Assembly: GCA_903831925.1 (NCBI GenBank)
Contig: CAIKZV010000045.1
Location: 1 to 5,724 of the forward strand
Source of the DNA: an uncultured Burkholderiales bacterium
GTDB taxonomy: Bacteria > Pseudomonadota > Gammaproteobacteria > Burkholderiales > Burkholderiaceae_E
Length of the DNA: 5,724 nt
Reading direction: 5' to 3'
Positions 1-5,129 of this stretch are shown here, one piece after another (the first letter of the stretch is position 1; the number at the start of each line of letters is the position of its first letter). The notes below the pieces were generated by a model. That model ran no database searches. It saw nothing but the letters and a program-made list of their open reading frames with translations, and was not told the DNA's origin. The translations under genes and the position numbers were made by a program.

Positions 1-399
1 CGCCGGATTGACGACCAGCACGTTCGCAAGCGACACCAGCACGGCGACCGGGGTCAGATCCTTGTTGGGGTCGTACTGCATCTTGGGATAGAGCACCGGG
101 TTGATCGCCTGGATGCCGCTGGTGGTCATCAGCATGGTGTAGCCGTCGGGTGCCGCCCGCGCAACCTCGGCGCCGCCGATATTGCCGCCGGCACCCGGCC
201 GATTCTCGACCGTGACCTGCTGGCCGAGGGTCTTCGACATCTCGGCGGCAATCGCCCGCGAGGCGATGTCAACCGCGCCACCAGGCGGAAACGGGCAGAT
301 CAGCCTGATTGGCTTCGAGGGAAAAGTCTGGGCTTGCGTGGCTCCCGCCAGCAGGGCAAACAGCAGCGCAAGTCCTGCGCGAATCAGCGAACTCGACAT
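1..399 (-). CDS. Bug/TctC-family periplasmic solute-binding protein, N-terminal part (partial)
   Basis: The first 133 codons of a gene that continues past the left edge; the frame is open from ATG at 399 down to base 1. Residues 1-23 form a signal peptide (R7, hydrophobic stretch 8-20, likely cleavage in TQA|Q after residue 23), so the mature protein should be periplasmic. Family motifs seen: FPPGGAVDIASR (37-48), VENRPGAGGNIG (64-75) and APDGYT (83-88), then an YDPNKDLTPV segment (109-118). These are hallmarks of the Bug family, the extracytoplasmic receptors of tripartite tricarboxylate transporters, usually about 320 residues, so roughly 60% is missing here. Ligands are often small carboxylates, but the sequence does not identify this one. 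Many Burkholderiales carry large numbers of Bug genes without adjacent TctAB membrane subunits; whether TctAB lies beyond the edge cannot be seen. It is divergent from ribBA and probably functionally unrelated. Confidence 0.93.
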   Translation of the reverse strand, partial: MSSSLIRAGLALLFALLAGATQAQTFPSKPIRLICPFPPGGAVDIASRAIAAEMSKTLGQQVTVENRPGAGGNIGGAEVARAAPDGYTMLMTTSGIQAINPVLYPKMQYDPNKDLTPVAVLVSLANVLVVNPA

Positions 400-408
400 G
401 GTCTTCAA

Positions 409-413
409 TCTCC
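409..413 (-). promoter_or_regulatory. Ribosome binding site of the Bug-family gene
   Basis: On the minus strand this reads GGAGA, ending 9 nt before the ATG whose first base is 399. It is a good Shine-Dalgarno match and supports that start, which also places the signal peptide at the very N-terminus. Confidence 0.7.
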
Positions 414-444
414 GGGAATGGGCCCTGGAGCGGGCCGTTCGGCA

Positions 445-459
445 GCCAGTTTAGCTGGC
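445..459. repeat. Short palindrome GCCAG-TTTAG-CTGGC in the divergent intergenic region
   Basis: Perfect 5-bp inverted arms around a 5-base centre. On the minus strand the centre contributes to TAAACT (448-453), a possible -10 for the Bug gene, with TTGCCG 15 bp upstream as a poor-spacing -35. This could be an operator for a local regulator or chance in GC-rich DNA; no known regulator consensus is recognised. Confidence 0.3.
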
Positions 460-467
460 CCTTTCAT

Positions 468-488
468 GCGGCAACTTTCGGCGGCAAC
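468..488. repeat. 8-bp direct repeat GCGGCAAC, 5-bp spacer
   Basis: GCGGCAAC occurs at 468-475 and again at 481-488, a 13-bp period, ending 14 bp upstream of the candidate -10 of ribBA. The location where an activator or repressor might bind is suggestive, but the repeat is short and its function is unknown. Confidence 0.35.
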
Positions 489-502
489 ACTGGCCGGCCC
501 GG

Positions 503-508
503 TATACT
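503..508 (+). promoter_or_regulatory. Candidate -10 element (TATACT) of the ribBA operon
   Basis: TATACT differs from the TATAAT consensus at one position and is one of the few AT-rich hexamers between the divergent genes. No convincing -35 lies 16-18 bp upstream (that stretch is GGCGGC-like), so the promoter would be weak or activator-dependent. A start near 515 would give a leader of about 70 nt before the ribBA ATG, which supports the 586 start over earlier in-frame ATGs. Confidence 0.45.
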
Positions 509-585
509 CGAGCCCTTCGCCCGCAATCAGACCAGTGCAGCAAGGTCCAGCGGTCAATCCGGTCCGTCTCAGCCCGCGGTCTCTC

Positions 586-1755
586 ATGTCGACGCCAAAC
601 GTTCTGCCCCTGCACCCGTCAGCGCCTGCGGCGCCCCACAGCGATGCGATCTCGCCCACCAGCGAGATCATTGCCGAACTGGCGGCCGGCCGGATGGTCA
701 TTCTCGTTGACGAGGAAGACCGCGAAAACGAAGGCGATCTGGTGCTTGCCGCCGACTTCGTGACGCCCGAGGCGATCAACTTCATGGCGCGTTTCGGGCG
801 GGGCCTGATCTGCCTGACACTGACCGAAGCCCGCTGCCGCCAACTCAATCTGTCGCCGATGGTGCAGGCCAACGGCACGGTGCACGGCACCAACTTCACT
901 GCTTCGATCGAAGCCGCCGAGGGCGTCACAACAGGCATTTCGGCGGCCGACCGATCGCGCACGGTGCAGGCGGCGGTGGCGTCCGGCGCCAAGCCCGACG
1001 ACCTGGTGCAACCCGGGCACATCTTTCCGCTGACGGCCAAGTCGGGCGGCGTGCTGATGCGCGCCGGTCATACCGAGGCCGGTTGCGACCTCGCCGAACT
1101 CGCCGGGCTCACGCCTGCCTCGGTGATCTGCGAGATTCTCAAAGACGACGGCACCATGGCCCGTCTGCCCGATCTGATCGAATTCGGGCGTGAGCACGGC
1201 CTGAAGATCGGCACGATCGTCGACCTCATCCACTATCGCAGTGCCAACGAGAGCCTGATCGAGCGGGTCGGTGAGCGTGTCGTGCAAACACCCTGCGGAC
1301 CCTTTCGCATGATCATGTTCCGCGACAAGCCCAGCGGCTCGCCGCACCTGGCCATGGTGCGCGGCGAATTCGGCCCCGATGACGAAGTGCTGGTGCGGGT
1401 TCACGAGCCGCTGTCGGTGCTCGATCTGCTTGAAGTCGAGCGCGGCGTGCATGCCTGGTCGGTCCATCGGGCCCTTGAGGCGATCGCGGCGCATGGCAGG
1501 GGAGCACTCGTGATGCTCAACTGTGCCCAGGACGGCGCATCGCTGGTCCGTCGCTTCGAGGATCTCGCCAGCGGCCTGCCGGCCAGCCAGCGTCCGAAGC
1601 GGGCGGCCAAGATGGATCTGCGCACCTATGGCGTGGGAGCCCAGATCCTGCGTGAAGTCGGCGTGGGACGGATGCGGCTGCTCTCGCAGCCCCGGCGCAT
1701 GCCCAGTATGGCGGGCTACGACCTGCAAGTAGTCGGTTTCGAATCGCAGCCCTGA
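586..1755 (+). CDS. ribBA: 3,4-dihydroxy-2-butanone 4-phosphate synthase with degenerate GTP cyclohydrolase II-like domain (RibBX type)
   Basis: 389 residues. The N-terminal RibB domain (about 25-220) converts ribulose 5-phosphate to 3,4-dihydroxy-2-butanone 4-phosphate plus formate for riboflavin synthesis. It keeps the catalytic loop DEEDRENEGD (42-51), the TGISAADR segment (116-123), RAGHTEA (159-165, metal-binding H162) and CEI with E183. The C-terminal half (about 225-385) aligns with RibA: RVHEPLSVLDLL stands where active RibA has its SECxTGD zinc motif, and DLRTYGVGAQIL (344-355) remains. Its only cysteines are C237 and C313, so the C-x10-C-x-C zinc site is absent and GTP cyclohydrolase II activity is very unlikely. 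This matches the RibBX variant known from Proteobacteria. ATG 586 was chosen because earlier in-frame ATGs (334, 466) precede the predicted promoter and encode non-conserved sequence; its Shine-Dalgarno is poor. First gene of the operon; ribH follows after 34 bp. Confidence 0.95.
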   Translation: MSTPNVLPLHPSAPAAPHSDAISPTSEIIAELAAGRMVILVDEEDRENEGDLVLAADFVTPEAINFMARFGRGLICLTLTEARCRQLNLSPMVQANGTVHGTNFTASIEAAEGVTTGISAADRSRTVQAAVASGAKPDDLVQPGHIFPLTAKSGGVLMRAGHTEAGCDLAELAGLTPASVICEILKDDGTMARLPDLIEFGREHGLKIGTIVDLIHYRSANESLIERVGERVVQTPCGPFRMIMFRDKPSGSPHLAMVRGEFGPDDEVLVRVHEPLSVLDLLEVERGVHAWSVHRALEAIAAHGRGALVMLNCAQDGASLVRRFEDLASGLPASQRPKRAAKMDLRTYGVGAQILREVGVGRMRLLSQPRRMPSMAGYDLQVVGFESQP

Positions 1756-1776
1756 GCTTTCTCCGGGCCGCATCAC

Positions 1777-1782
1777 AAAGGA
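1777..1782 (+). promoter_or_regulatory. Ribosome binding site deciding the ribH GTG start
   Basis: AAAGGA, seven bases before GTG at 1790. It is the strongest Shine-Dalgarno in the operon and compensates for the non-ATG start; no in-frame ATG lies near the conserved N-terminus. Confidence 0.8.
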
Positions 1783-1789
1783 CATCAGC

Positions 1790-2278
1790 GTGGATATCGA
1801 AGTTTTCAATGCAGAACTCAATGGCGAAGGCCTGCGTGTGGGCATCGTGCAATCGCGGTTCAACGAGCCGATCTGCACCGCCCTTCGCGAGTCCTGCCTG
1901 GCCGAACTCGGCCGGCTTGGCGTCAGCGAAGAAGATGTCTTCATCTGCTCGGTGCCGGGCGCGCTCGAGATTCCGACCGCCCTGCGCCAGCTGGCGGCAG
2001 TCAACGAATTCGATGCGCTGATCGCGCTCGGTGCGGTGGTGCGCGGCGAGACCTACCATTTCGAGGTCGTCTCCGATCGCAGTTCGCAGGGCGTGATGCA
2101 GGTCTCGCTCGAATACGGCATGCCGATCGCCAACGCCATTCTCACTGTCGACACCGATGAGCAGGCCCATGCCCGCACCCGCGAGAAGGGTGCCGATGCC
2201 GCCCGTGTCGCGATCGAGATGGCCAACCTCGGTGCCTCGCTTGCATCGCTGGCGCCCGATGACGACGACGATGAGTGA
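1790..2278 (+). CDS. ribH: 6,7-dimethyl-8-ribityllumazine synthase
   Basis: 162 residues, the normal size. Lumazine synthase condenses 5-amino-6-ribitylaminouracil with the dihydroxybutanone phosphate made by the upstream gene product; family members assemble as pentamers or 60-mer capsids in the cytoplasm. Visible motifs: VGIVQSRFN (17-25, aromatic F24 stacks on the pyrimidine), VPGALEIP (55-62), and GAVVRGETYHFEVV (81-94) containing the catalytic H90. R129 corresponds to the conserved phosphate-binding arginine. The C-terminus ends in a run of acidic residues (157-162, DDDDDE). Translation starts at GTG behind a strong AAAGGA site. The partner riboflavin synthase (ribE) and ribD are not in this window. 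nusB begins 9 bp after the stop, so the two are probably co-transcribed and may be translationally coupled. Confidence 0.97.
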   Translation: MDIEVFNAELNGEGLRVGIVQSRFNEPICTALRESCLAELGRLGVSEEDVFICSVPGALEIPTALRQLAAVNEFDALIALGAVVRGETYHFEVVSDRSSQGVMQVSLEYGMPIANAILTVDTDEQAHARTREKGADAARVAIEMANLGASLASLAPDDDDDE

Positions 2279-2287
2279 CCGGTCCTC

Positions 2288-2800
2288 ATGAACCGGCCCG
2301 AGCGGCCTGAGCGGTCCGGTGCGCCGCGCGGCGAGGGCGCTCCAGGGGCCCAGACCTTCGAGCGCACGCCGCCCAAGAGTGCCCGCAGGCGGTCCCGAGA
2401 ACTCGCCATCCAGGGGCTCTACCAGTGGCTGGTCTCGCCTGAAGACGTTGGTGCGATCGAAGCCCATCTGGCGTCGACCTCGCCGAGTTTCGAGAAGGCC
2501 GACCGCGATCACTTCTGCGAGCTGTTGCATGGCTCGATCCGTGATATCGATCTGCTGCACGCCCAGATCTCGCCCTTCATCGACCGGCCGCTCAACGAGC
2601 TCTCGCCGGTCGAGCATGCGGCGTTGCTGGTGGGCGCCTACGAGCTGACCTGCCATCTCGAGATCCCTTATCGGGTCGTCATCAATGAGGCGGTCGAGCT
2701 GGCCAAGACCTTCGGTGGCACAGACGGGTTCAAGTACGTCAACGGCGTGCTCGACAAGGTCGCTGCCAAAGCGCGGCCGACCGAGATTCGCACGCGCTGA
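2288..2800 (+). CDS. nusB: Transcription antitermination factor NusB
   Basis: 170 residues. NusB binds boxA RNA with NusE (ribosomal protein S10) and promotes processive transcription of rRNA operons. The core begins at about residue 31: SARRRSRELAIQGLYQWL (31-48, the arginine-rich RNA-binding start of the all-helical fold), then RPLNELSPVEHAALLVGAYEL in the middle and the closing KYVNGVLDKVA motif. Compared with the 139-residue E. coli protein, residues 1-30 are an extension rich in Pro, Arg, Gly and Glu, probably disordered. ATG 2288 is the only usual start codon between the ribH stop and the core, so this extension is likely real unless a non-canonical start is used. The Shine-Dalgarno is weak and the gene lies 9 bp after ribH, suggesting coupling. 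ribH-nusB adjacency is common in proteobacteria. Confidence 0.95.
   Translation: MNRPERPERSGAPRGEGAPGAQTFERTPPKSARRRSRELAIQGLYQWLVSPEDVGAIEAHLASTSPSFEKADRDHFCELLHGSIRDIDLLHAQISPFIDRPLNELSPVEHAALLVGAYELTCHLEIPYRVVINEAVELAKTFGGTDGFKYVNGVLDKVAAKARPTEIRTR
2294..2317 (+). repeat. Degenerate 9-bp tandem repeat at the start of nusB
   Basis: CGGCCCGAG (2294-2302) is followed by CGGCCTGAG (2303-2311) and a partial third unit CGGTCC. It encodes Arg-Pro-Glu twice and then Arg-Ser. It suggests that the N-terminal extension of NusB grew partly by slippage or duplication. Confidence 0.5.
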
Positions 2801-2818
2801 GCGGCAGGCCGCACGCCG

Positions 2819-3871
2819 ATGGCGCTGGGCGAGTTCGAACTGATCAGGGCTTACTTCGAGCGATCCGCCGGACCTCGCCGGGCGCTGCTCGGCATCGGCG
2901 ACGACTGTGCCCTGATCCGACCCGGACCCGATCAGTCGTTGGCGATCTCGACCGACATGCTCGTCGAGGGCCGACATTTTTTTGCCGATGTCGATCCGGC
3001 CGCGCTCGGCCATAAGGCGCTCGCGGTCAATCTGTCCGACCTGGCGGCAATGGGCGCGCGCCCGCTTGGCTTCACGCTTGCCATGGCGCTGCCGCAGGCT
3101 GACGAGCGATGGCTCGCCGCGTTTTCCCGAGGACTCTTTGCGCTCGCCGACGCCCACGACTGCGAGCTGATCGGCGGTGACACCACGCGAGGCCCGCTCA
3201 ATCTGTGCATCACGGTGTTCGGCGAAGTGCCGCCCGATGCCGCCCTGCGTCGCGACGGTGCACGGGCGGGCGACGACTTGTGGGTTTCGGGCGCGCTGGG
3301 CGCCCCCGCCTGGGCGGTTGCCTGCAGGCTCACGCCCGAAGCTTTTCCGATGCCGGGTGCTGATTGTTCAGGTACCGGATCGAACGCTGATTCTGATGCC
3401 CGCGCGAATGCCGCGCCCCTGCGCACGGCGCTTGCCGCCGCCCGCTTGCGGCTTGAGCGGCCACAGCCGCGGGTGGCCCTTGGATTGGCCCTGCGCTCGA
3501 TCGCAAGCGCCGCCATCGACCTCTCCGACGGTCTGGTCGGCGATCTCGGTCATGTGCTGAGCCGATCGGCCGCTGCCCGCGCCGCGCCGCTTGGTGCGCT
3601 CATCGACTGGCCGCGCGTGCCGGTCGACACCGCGCTCGATCATCTGCCCGACTCGCAGCGCATGGCGCTCGCGCTCTCCGGTGGCGATGACTACGAGCTG
3701 CTGTTTTGCGCGCCGGTCTCGGCCCGTCCTGCCCTGGCGATGCTCAGCCGCTCGCTCGGCCTTACACTCACCCGCATCGGCACCGTGACAGACCAGCCCG
3801 GTGTGCAACTTCTCGATGCCCACGGAAATCGGATCGACTTTCATGCAGCCGCCTTCGACCACTTCCGCTGA
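2819..3871 (+). CDS. thiL: Thiamine-monophosphate kinase
   Basis: 350 residues (E. coli ThiL about 325). It phosphorylates thiamine monophosphate with ATP to give thiamine diphosphate, the active cofactor; cytoplasmic, AIR-synthase/PurM-like fold. Conserved elements in order: GEFELI (4-9), GIGDDCAL (25-32), STDMLVEGRHF (44-54), NLSDLAAMGARP (71-82), GGDTTRGP (119-126), RDGARAGDDLWVSG (145-158), DLSDGLVGDLGH (234-245) and SGGDDYELLF (287-296), so the metal- and ATP-binding aspartates are all present. Between VSGALGAPAWA and the ERPQPRVALG segment lies a low-conservation insert (about 173-205, rich in Ala, Ser, Asp and Asn) that explains the extra length. ATG 2819 is the first start codon after the nusB stop, which lies in the same frame seven codons upstream; the Shine-Dalgarno is weak. 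The 3' end overlaps pgpA. Confidence 0.96.
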   Translation: MALGEFELIRAYFERSAGPRRALLGIGDDCALIRPGPDQSLAISTDMLVEGRHFFADVDPAALGHKALAVNLSDLAAMGARPLGFTLAMALPQADERWLAAFSRGLFALADAHDCELIGGDTTRGPLNLCITVFGEVPPDAALRRDGARAGDDLWVSGALGAPAWAVACRLTPEAFPMPGADCSGTGSNADSDARANAAPLRTALAAARLRLERPQPRVALGLALRSIASAAIDLSDGLVGDLGHVLSRSAAARAAPLGALIDWPRVPVDTALDHLPDSQRMALALSGGDDYELLFCAPVSARPALAMLSRSLGLTLTRIGTVTDQPGVQLLDAHGNRIDFHAAAFDHFR

Positions 3872-4397
3872 CGCGACCGGCCGCAGCGCGCGCCCGATGG
3901 CGGCTGAACGCCCCTGGACGAATCCCACTTTCGCCTTCATGCGTCCACGCCTGTCGCACTGGATTGCGCTCGGCTTCGGCAGCGGGCTGTCTCCGGTGGC
4001 GCCGGGCACGGTCGGCACGCTCTGGGCGTGGGCCGCCTTTCTCGTGCTCGATCCCTGGCTGTCGGATGCCGGCTGGTGGGCACTCATTGCGGCATCGTTT
4101 GCGCTCGGCTGCTGGGCCTGCCAGAACACCGGTCGCGACCTCGGTGTACTCGATCACAGCGGCATGGTCTGGGACGAGATCGTGGCCTTCTGGGCGGTCC
4201 TGCTGATCGTCCCGGCAGGCTTCATCTCGCAGATGCTTGCCTTTGCCGTGTTTCGGGCCTTCGATGTCATCAAGCCGCCGCCAATCCGCCACTTCGACCG
4301 CACGCTCAAGGGCGGCTTCGGGGTGATGTTCGATGATGCACTCGCGGCCTTCATGACAGTTCTGGTATTTGCAATCTGGATGGCGATCTACCGATGA
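3843..4397 (+). CDS. pgpA: Phosphatidylglycerophosphatase A
   Basis: 184 residues from this start (E. coli 172). An inner-membrane phosphatase that dephosphorylates phosphatidylglycerophosphate to phosphatidylglycerol. Signature segments: GFGSGLSPVAPGTVG (44-58), DLGVLDHSGMVWDE (99-112), FRAFDVIKPPPIRHFDR (137-153) and GGFGVMFDD (157-165); the acidic and DE/DD residues are the probable Mg-dependent active site. Hydrophobic stretches near 61-73, 78-93, 113-137 and 166-182 fit membrane helices. ATG 3843 overlaps the last 29 bases of thiL and has only a weak GGA nine bases upstream. In-frame alternatives are GTG 3801 (deeper in thiL), ATG 3897 (166 residues) and ATG 3939; residues 1-35 are not conserved, so the start is uncertain while the product is not. 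Its stop overlaps the pncC start as ATGA. thiL-pgpA adjacency also occurs in E. coli. Confidence 0.93.
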   Translation: MQPPSTTSADATGRSARPMAAERPWTNPTFAFMRPRLSHWIALGFGSGLSPVAPGTVGTLWAWAAFLVLDPWLSDAGWWALIAASFALGCWACQNTGRDLGVLDHSGMVWDEIVAFWAVLLIVPAGFISQMLAFAVFRAFDVIKPPPIRHFDRTLKGGFGVMFDDALAAFMTVLVFAIWMAIYR

Positions 4398-4954
4398 ACG
4401 ATCTCGACAAACCCTTCGACGATGCCGCCGTCCATGCCGCCGGCCAAGCCTTCGGGCGCGAGTTGCAGGCGCTCGGCCTGATGGCCGTGACCGCCGAGTC
4501 CTGCACCGGCGGGCTGGTGGCGGTGGCGCTGACCGAAACCGCAGGGTCATCGGTCTGGTTTGATCGCGGCTTCGTGACCTATACCAACCAGGCAAAGCAT
4601 GAGTCGCTCGGTGTGCCGCTCGCGGTCCTTGAGGCCCATGGCGCGGTCAGCGAGCCGGTTGCACGCGAGATGGCGCTGGGCGCCTTGCGGCACTCCGATG
4701 CTCAGGTTGCGATGGCGGTCACCGGCATTGCCGGCCCGAGCGGCGCGACACCCGGCAAGCCGGTCGGCACAGTCTGCTTCGGATGGGCGATCCGGTCGCC
4801 GGCACGGCCTTCGGACGCGCCGCTGGTCTTGGCGCAGACGCTGCGTTTTGACGGCGACCGGGCGGCGGTGAGGCGTCAGTCGGCCATTCATGTGCTGCGC
4901 GAAGCGTCGCGCCGGCTGGCCGCAGAACTCGCCGATCGGCCTCCTGCGGCCTGA
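4394..4954 (+). CDS. pncC: Nicotinamide-nucleotide amidase (stand-alone CinA C-terminal domain, PncC)
   Basis: 186 residues. PncC deamidates nicotinamide mononucleotide to nicotinate mononucleotide, recycling a by-product of NAD-dependent DNA ligase and other NAD-consuming reactions; cytoplasmic. Key segments: TAESCTGGLVA (33-43, with S36 the conserved active-site region serine), GSSVWFDRGFVTYTNQAK (51-68), LGV (72-74), GAVSEPVAREMA (83-94), VTGIAGPSGATPGKPVGTV (109-127). The N-terminal MoCF-like domain of full-length CinA is absent, as in E. coli PncC. One small deviation is Ala118 where GG is usual in the GPxGG turn. The start overlaps the pgpA stop (ATGA), with GGATGG ten bases upstream, indicating translational coupling. 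Location directly before recA is conserved in many bacteria, including E. coli, where pncC (ygaD) precedes recA; the older name cinA (competence/damage-inducible) reflects that linkage. Confidence 0.95.
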   Translation: MNDLDKPFDDAAVHAAGQAFGRELQALGLMAVTAESCTGGLVAVALTETAGSSVWFDRGFVTYTNQAKHESLGVPLAVLEAHGAVSEPVAREMALGALRHSDAQVAMAVTGIAGPSGATPGKPVGTVCFGWAIRSPARPSDAPLVLAQTLRFDGDRAAVRRQSAIHVLREASRRLAAELADRPPAA

Positions 4955-4984
4955 TCACGGCCCGGTCGCGAGTGATGCCTTGAC

Positions 4985-5012
4985 CAGACAGTCTAGGCCA
5001 AAAGACTGATTG
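4985..5012 (+). terminator. Possible weak terminator/hairpin between pncC and recA
   Basis: Arms CAGTCT (4989-4994) and AGACTG (5003-5008) form a perfect 6-bp stem with an 8-nt loop; three outer pairs (4985-4987 with 5010-5012, one of them G-U) extend it past an A-A mismatch. It is followed by a broken T-rich stretch (TTTATA), not a clean U-tract, and the stem is not GC-rich, so termination would be inefficient. The right arm shares bases with the LexA box and the recA -35. Confidence 0.35.
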
Positions 5013-5021
5013 TTTATACAG
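5006..5021. promoter_or_regulatory. LexA (SOS) box upstream of recA
   Basis: CTGATTGTTTATACAG fits the CTG-N10-CAG LexA operator with intact half-sites (5006-5008, 5019-5021) and an AT-rich centre. It covers the -35 hexamer of the recA promoter, the expected arrangement for repression relieved when RecA filaments stimulate LexA self-cleavage. Position, spacing and neighbouring gene all agree. Confidence 0.9.
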
Positions 5022-5038
5022 TAGTTCCGTGCGATACT
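5010..5038 (+). promoter_or_regulatory. sigma-70 promoter of recA
   Basis: -35 TTGTTT (5010-5015) and -10 GATACT (5033-5038) are separated by 17 bp, the optimal spacing, and followed by a T-run. Transcription should begin near 5045, giving a leader of about 85 nt. The -35 lies inside the LexA box, so bound LexA would block RNA polymerase. Confidence 0.8.
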
Positions 5039-5064
5039 TTTTTATCGATTTCACTCAACCCAGT

Positions 5065-5109
5065 CGATGATCCTGACGCGGATCTCCATCCAGAATCGGT
5101 CAGTCATCG
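5065..5109 (+). other. Predicted hairpin in the recA mRNA leader
   Basis: CGATGA (5065-5070), a 2-nt bulge, then CTGAC (5073-5077) pair with GTCAG (5099-5103) and TCATCG (5104-5109): 11 pairs. The 21-nt loop can form an inner GGAT/ATCC hairpin (5080-5083 with 5088-5091). It ends 8 nt before the Shine-Dalgarno of recA. Function is unknown; it could stabilise the message or influence translation initiation. Confidence 0.45.
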
Positions 5110-5117
5110 CCGCTCCC

Positions 5118-5123
5118 ACAGGA
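5118..5123 (+). promoter_or_regulatory. Ribosome binding site deciding the recA start
   Basis: ACAGGA, six bases before ATG 5130. It favours this start over the in-frame ATG at 5067, which has no Shine-Dalgarno and lies inside the leader hairpin. Confidence 0.75.
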
Positions 5124-5129
5124 CATTTC

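Noticed and set aside
334..585. N-terminal extension of RibBA from ATG 334 or ATG 466
   Set aside because: It would overlap the Bug gene start and the likely promoter, encodes non-conserved sequence, and RibBA homologues begin close to the SEIIAEL motif.
541..585. FMN riboswitch fragment suggested by AGCCCGCG and CCGGT-like words
   Set aside because: The conserved blocks are not present in the RFN order and the leader is too short for the full fold.
619..2004. Long open frame on the minus strand (461 codons) opposite ribBA and ribH
   Set aside because: It is antisense to well-conserved genes, its translation is rich in Arg/Gly/His without domain motifs, and such open frames are typical third-position artefacts of GC-rich coding DNA.
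1517..3157. Very long open frame on the minus strand (546 codons) opposite ribBA, ribH, nusB and thiL
   Set aside because: It spans four clear + strand genes and shows no recognisable motif; its openness mirrors the codon bias of the sense genes.
3368..4595. Overlapping minus-strand open frames opposite thiL and pgpA (3368-4129 and 3768-4595)
   Set aside because: They are antisense to thiL and pgpA, with Arg-rich composition and no family features.
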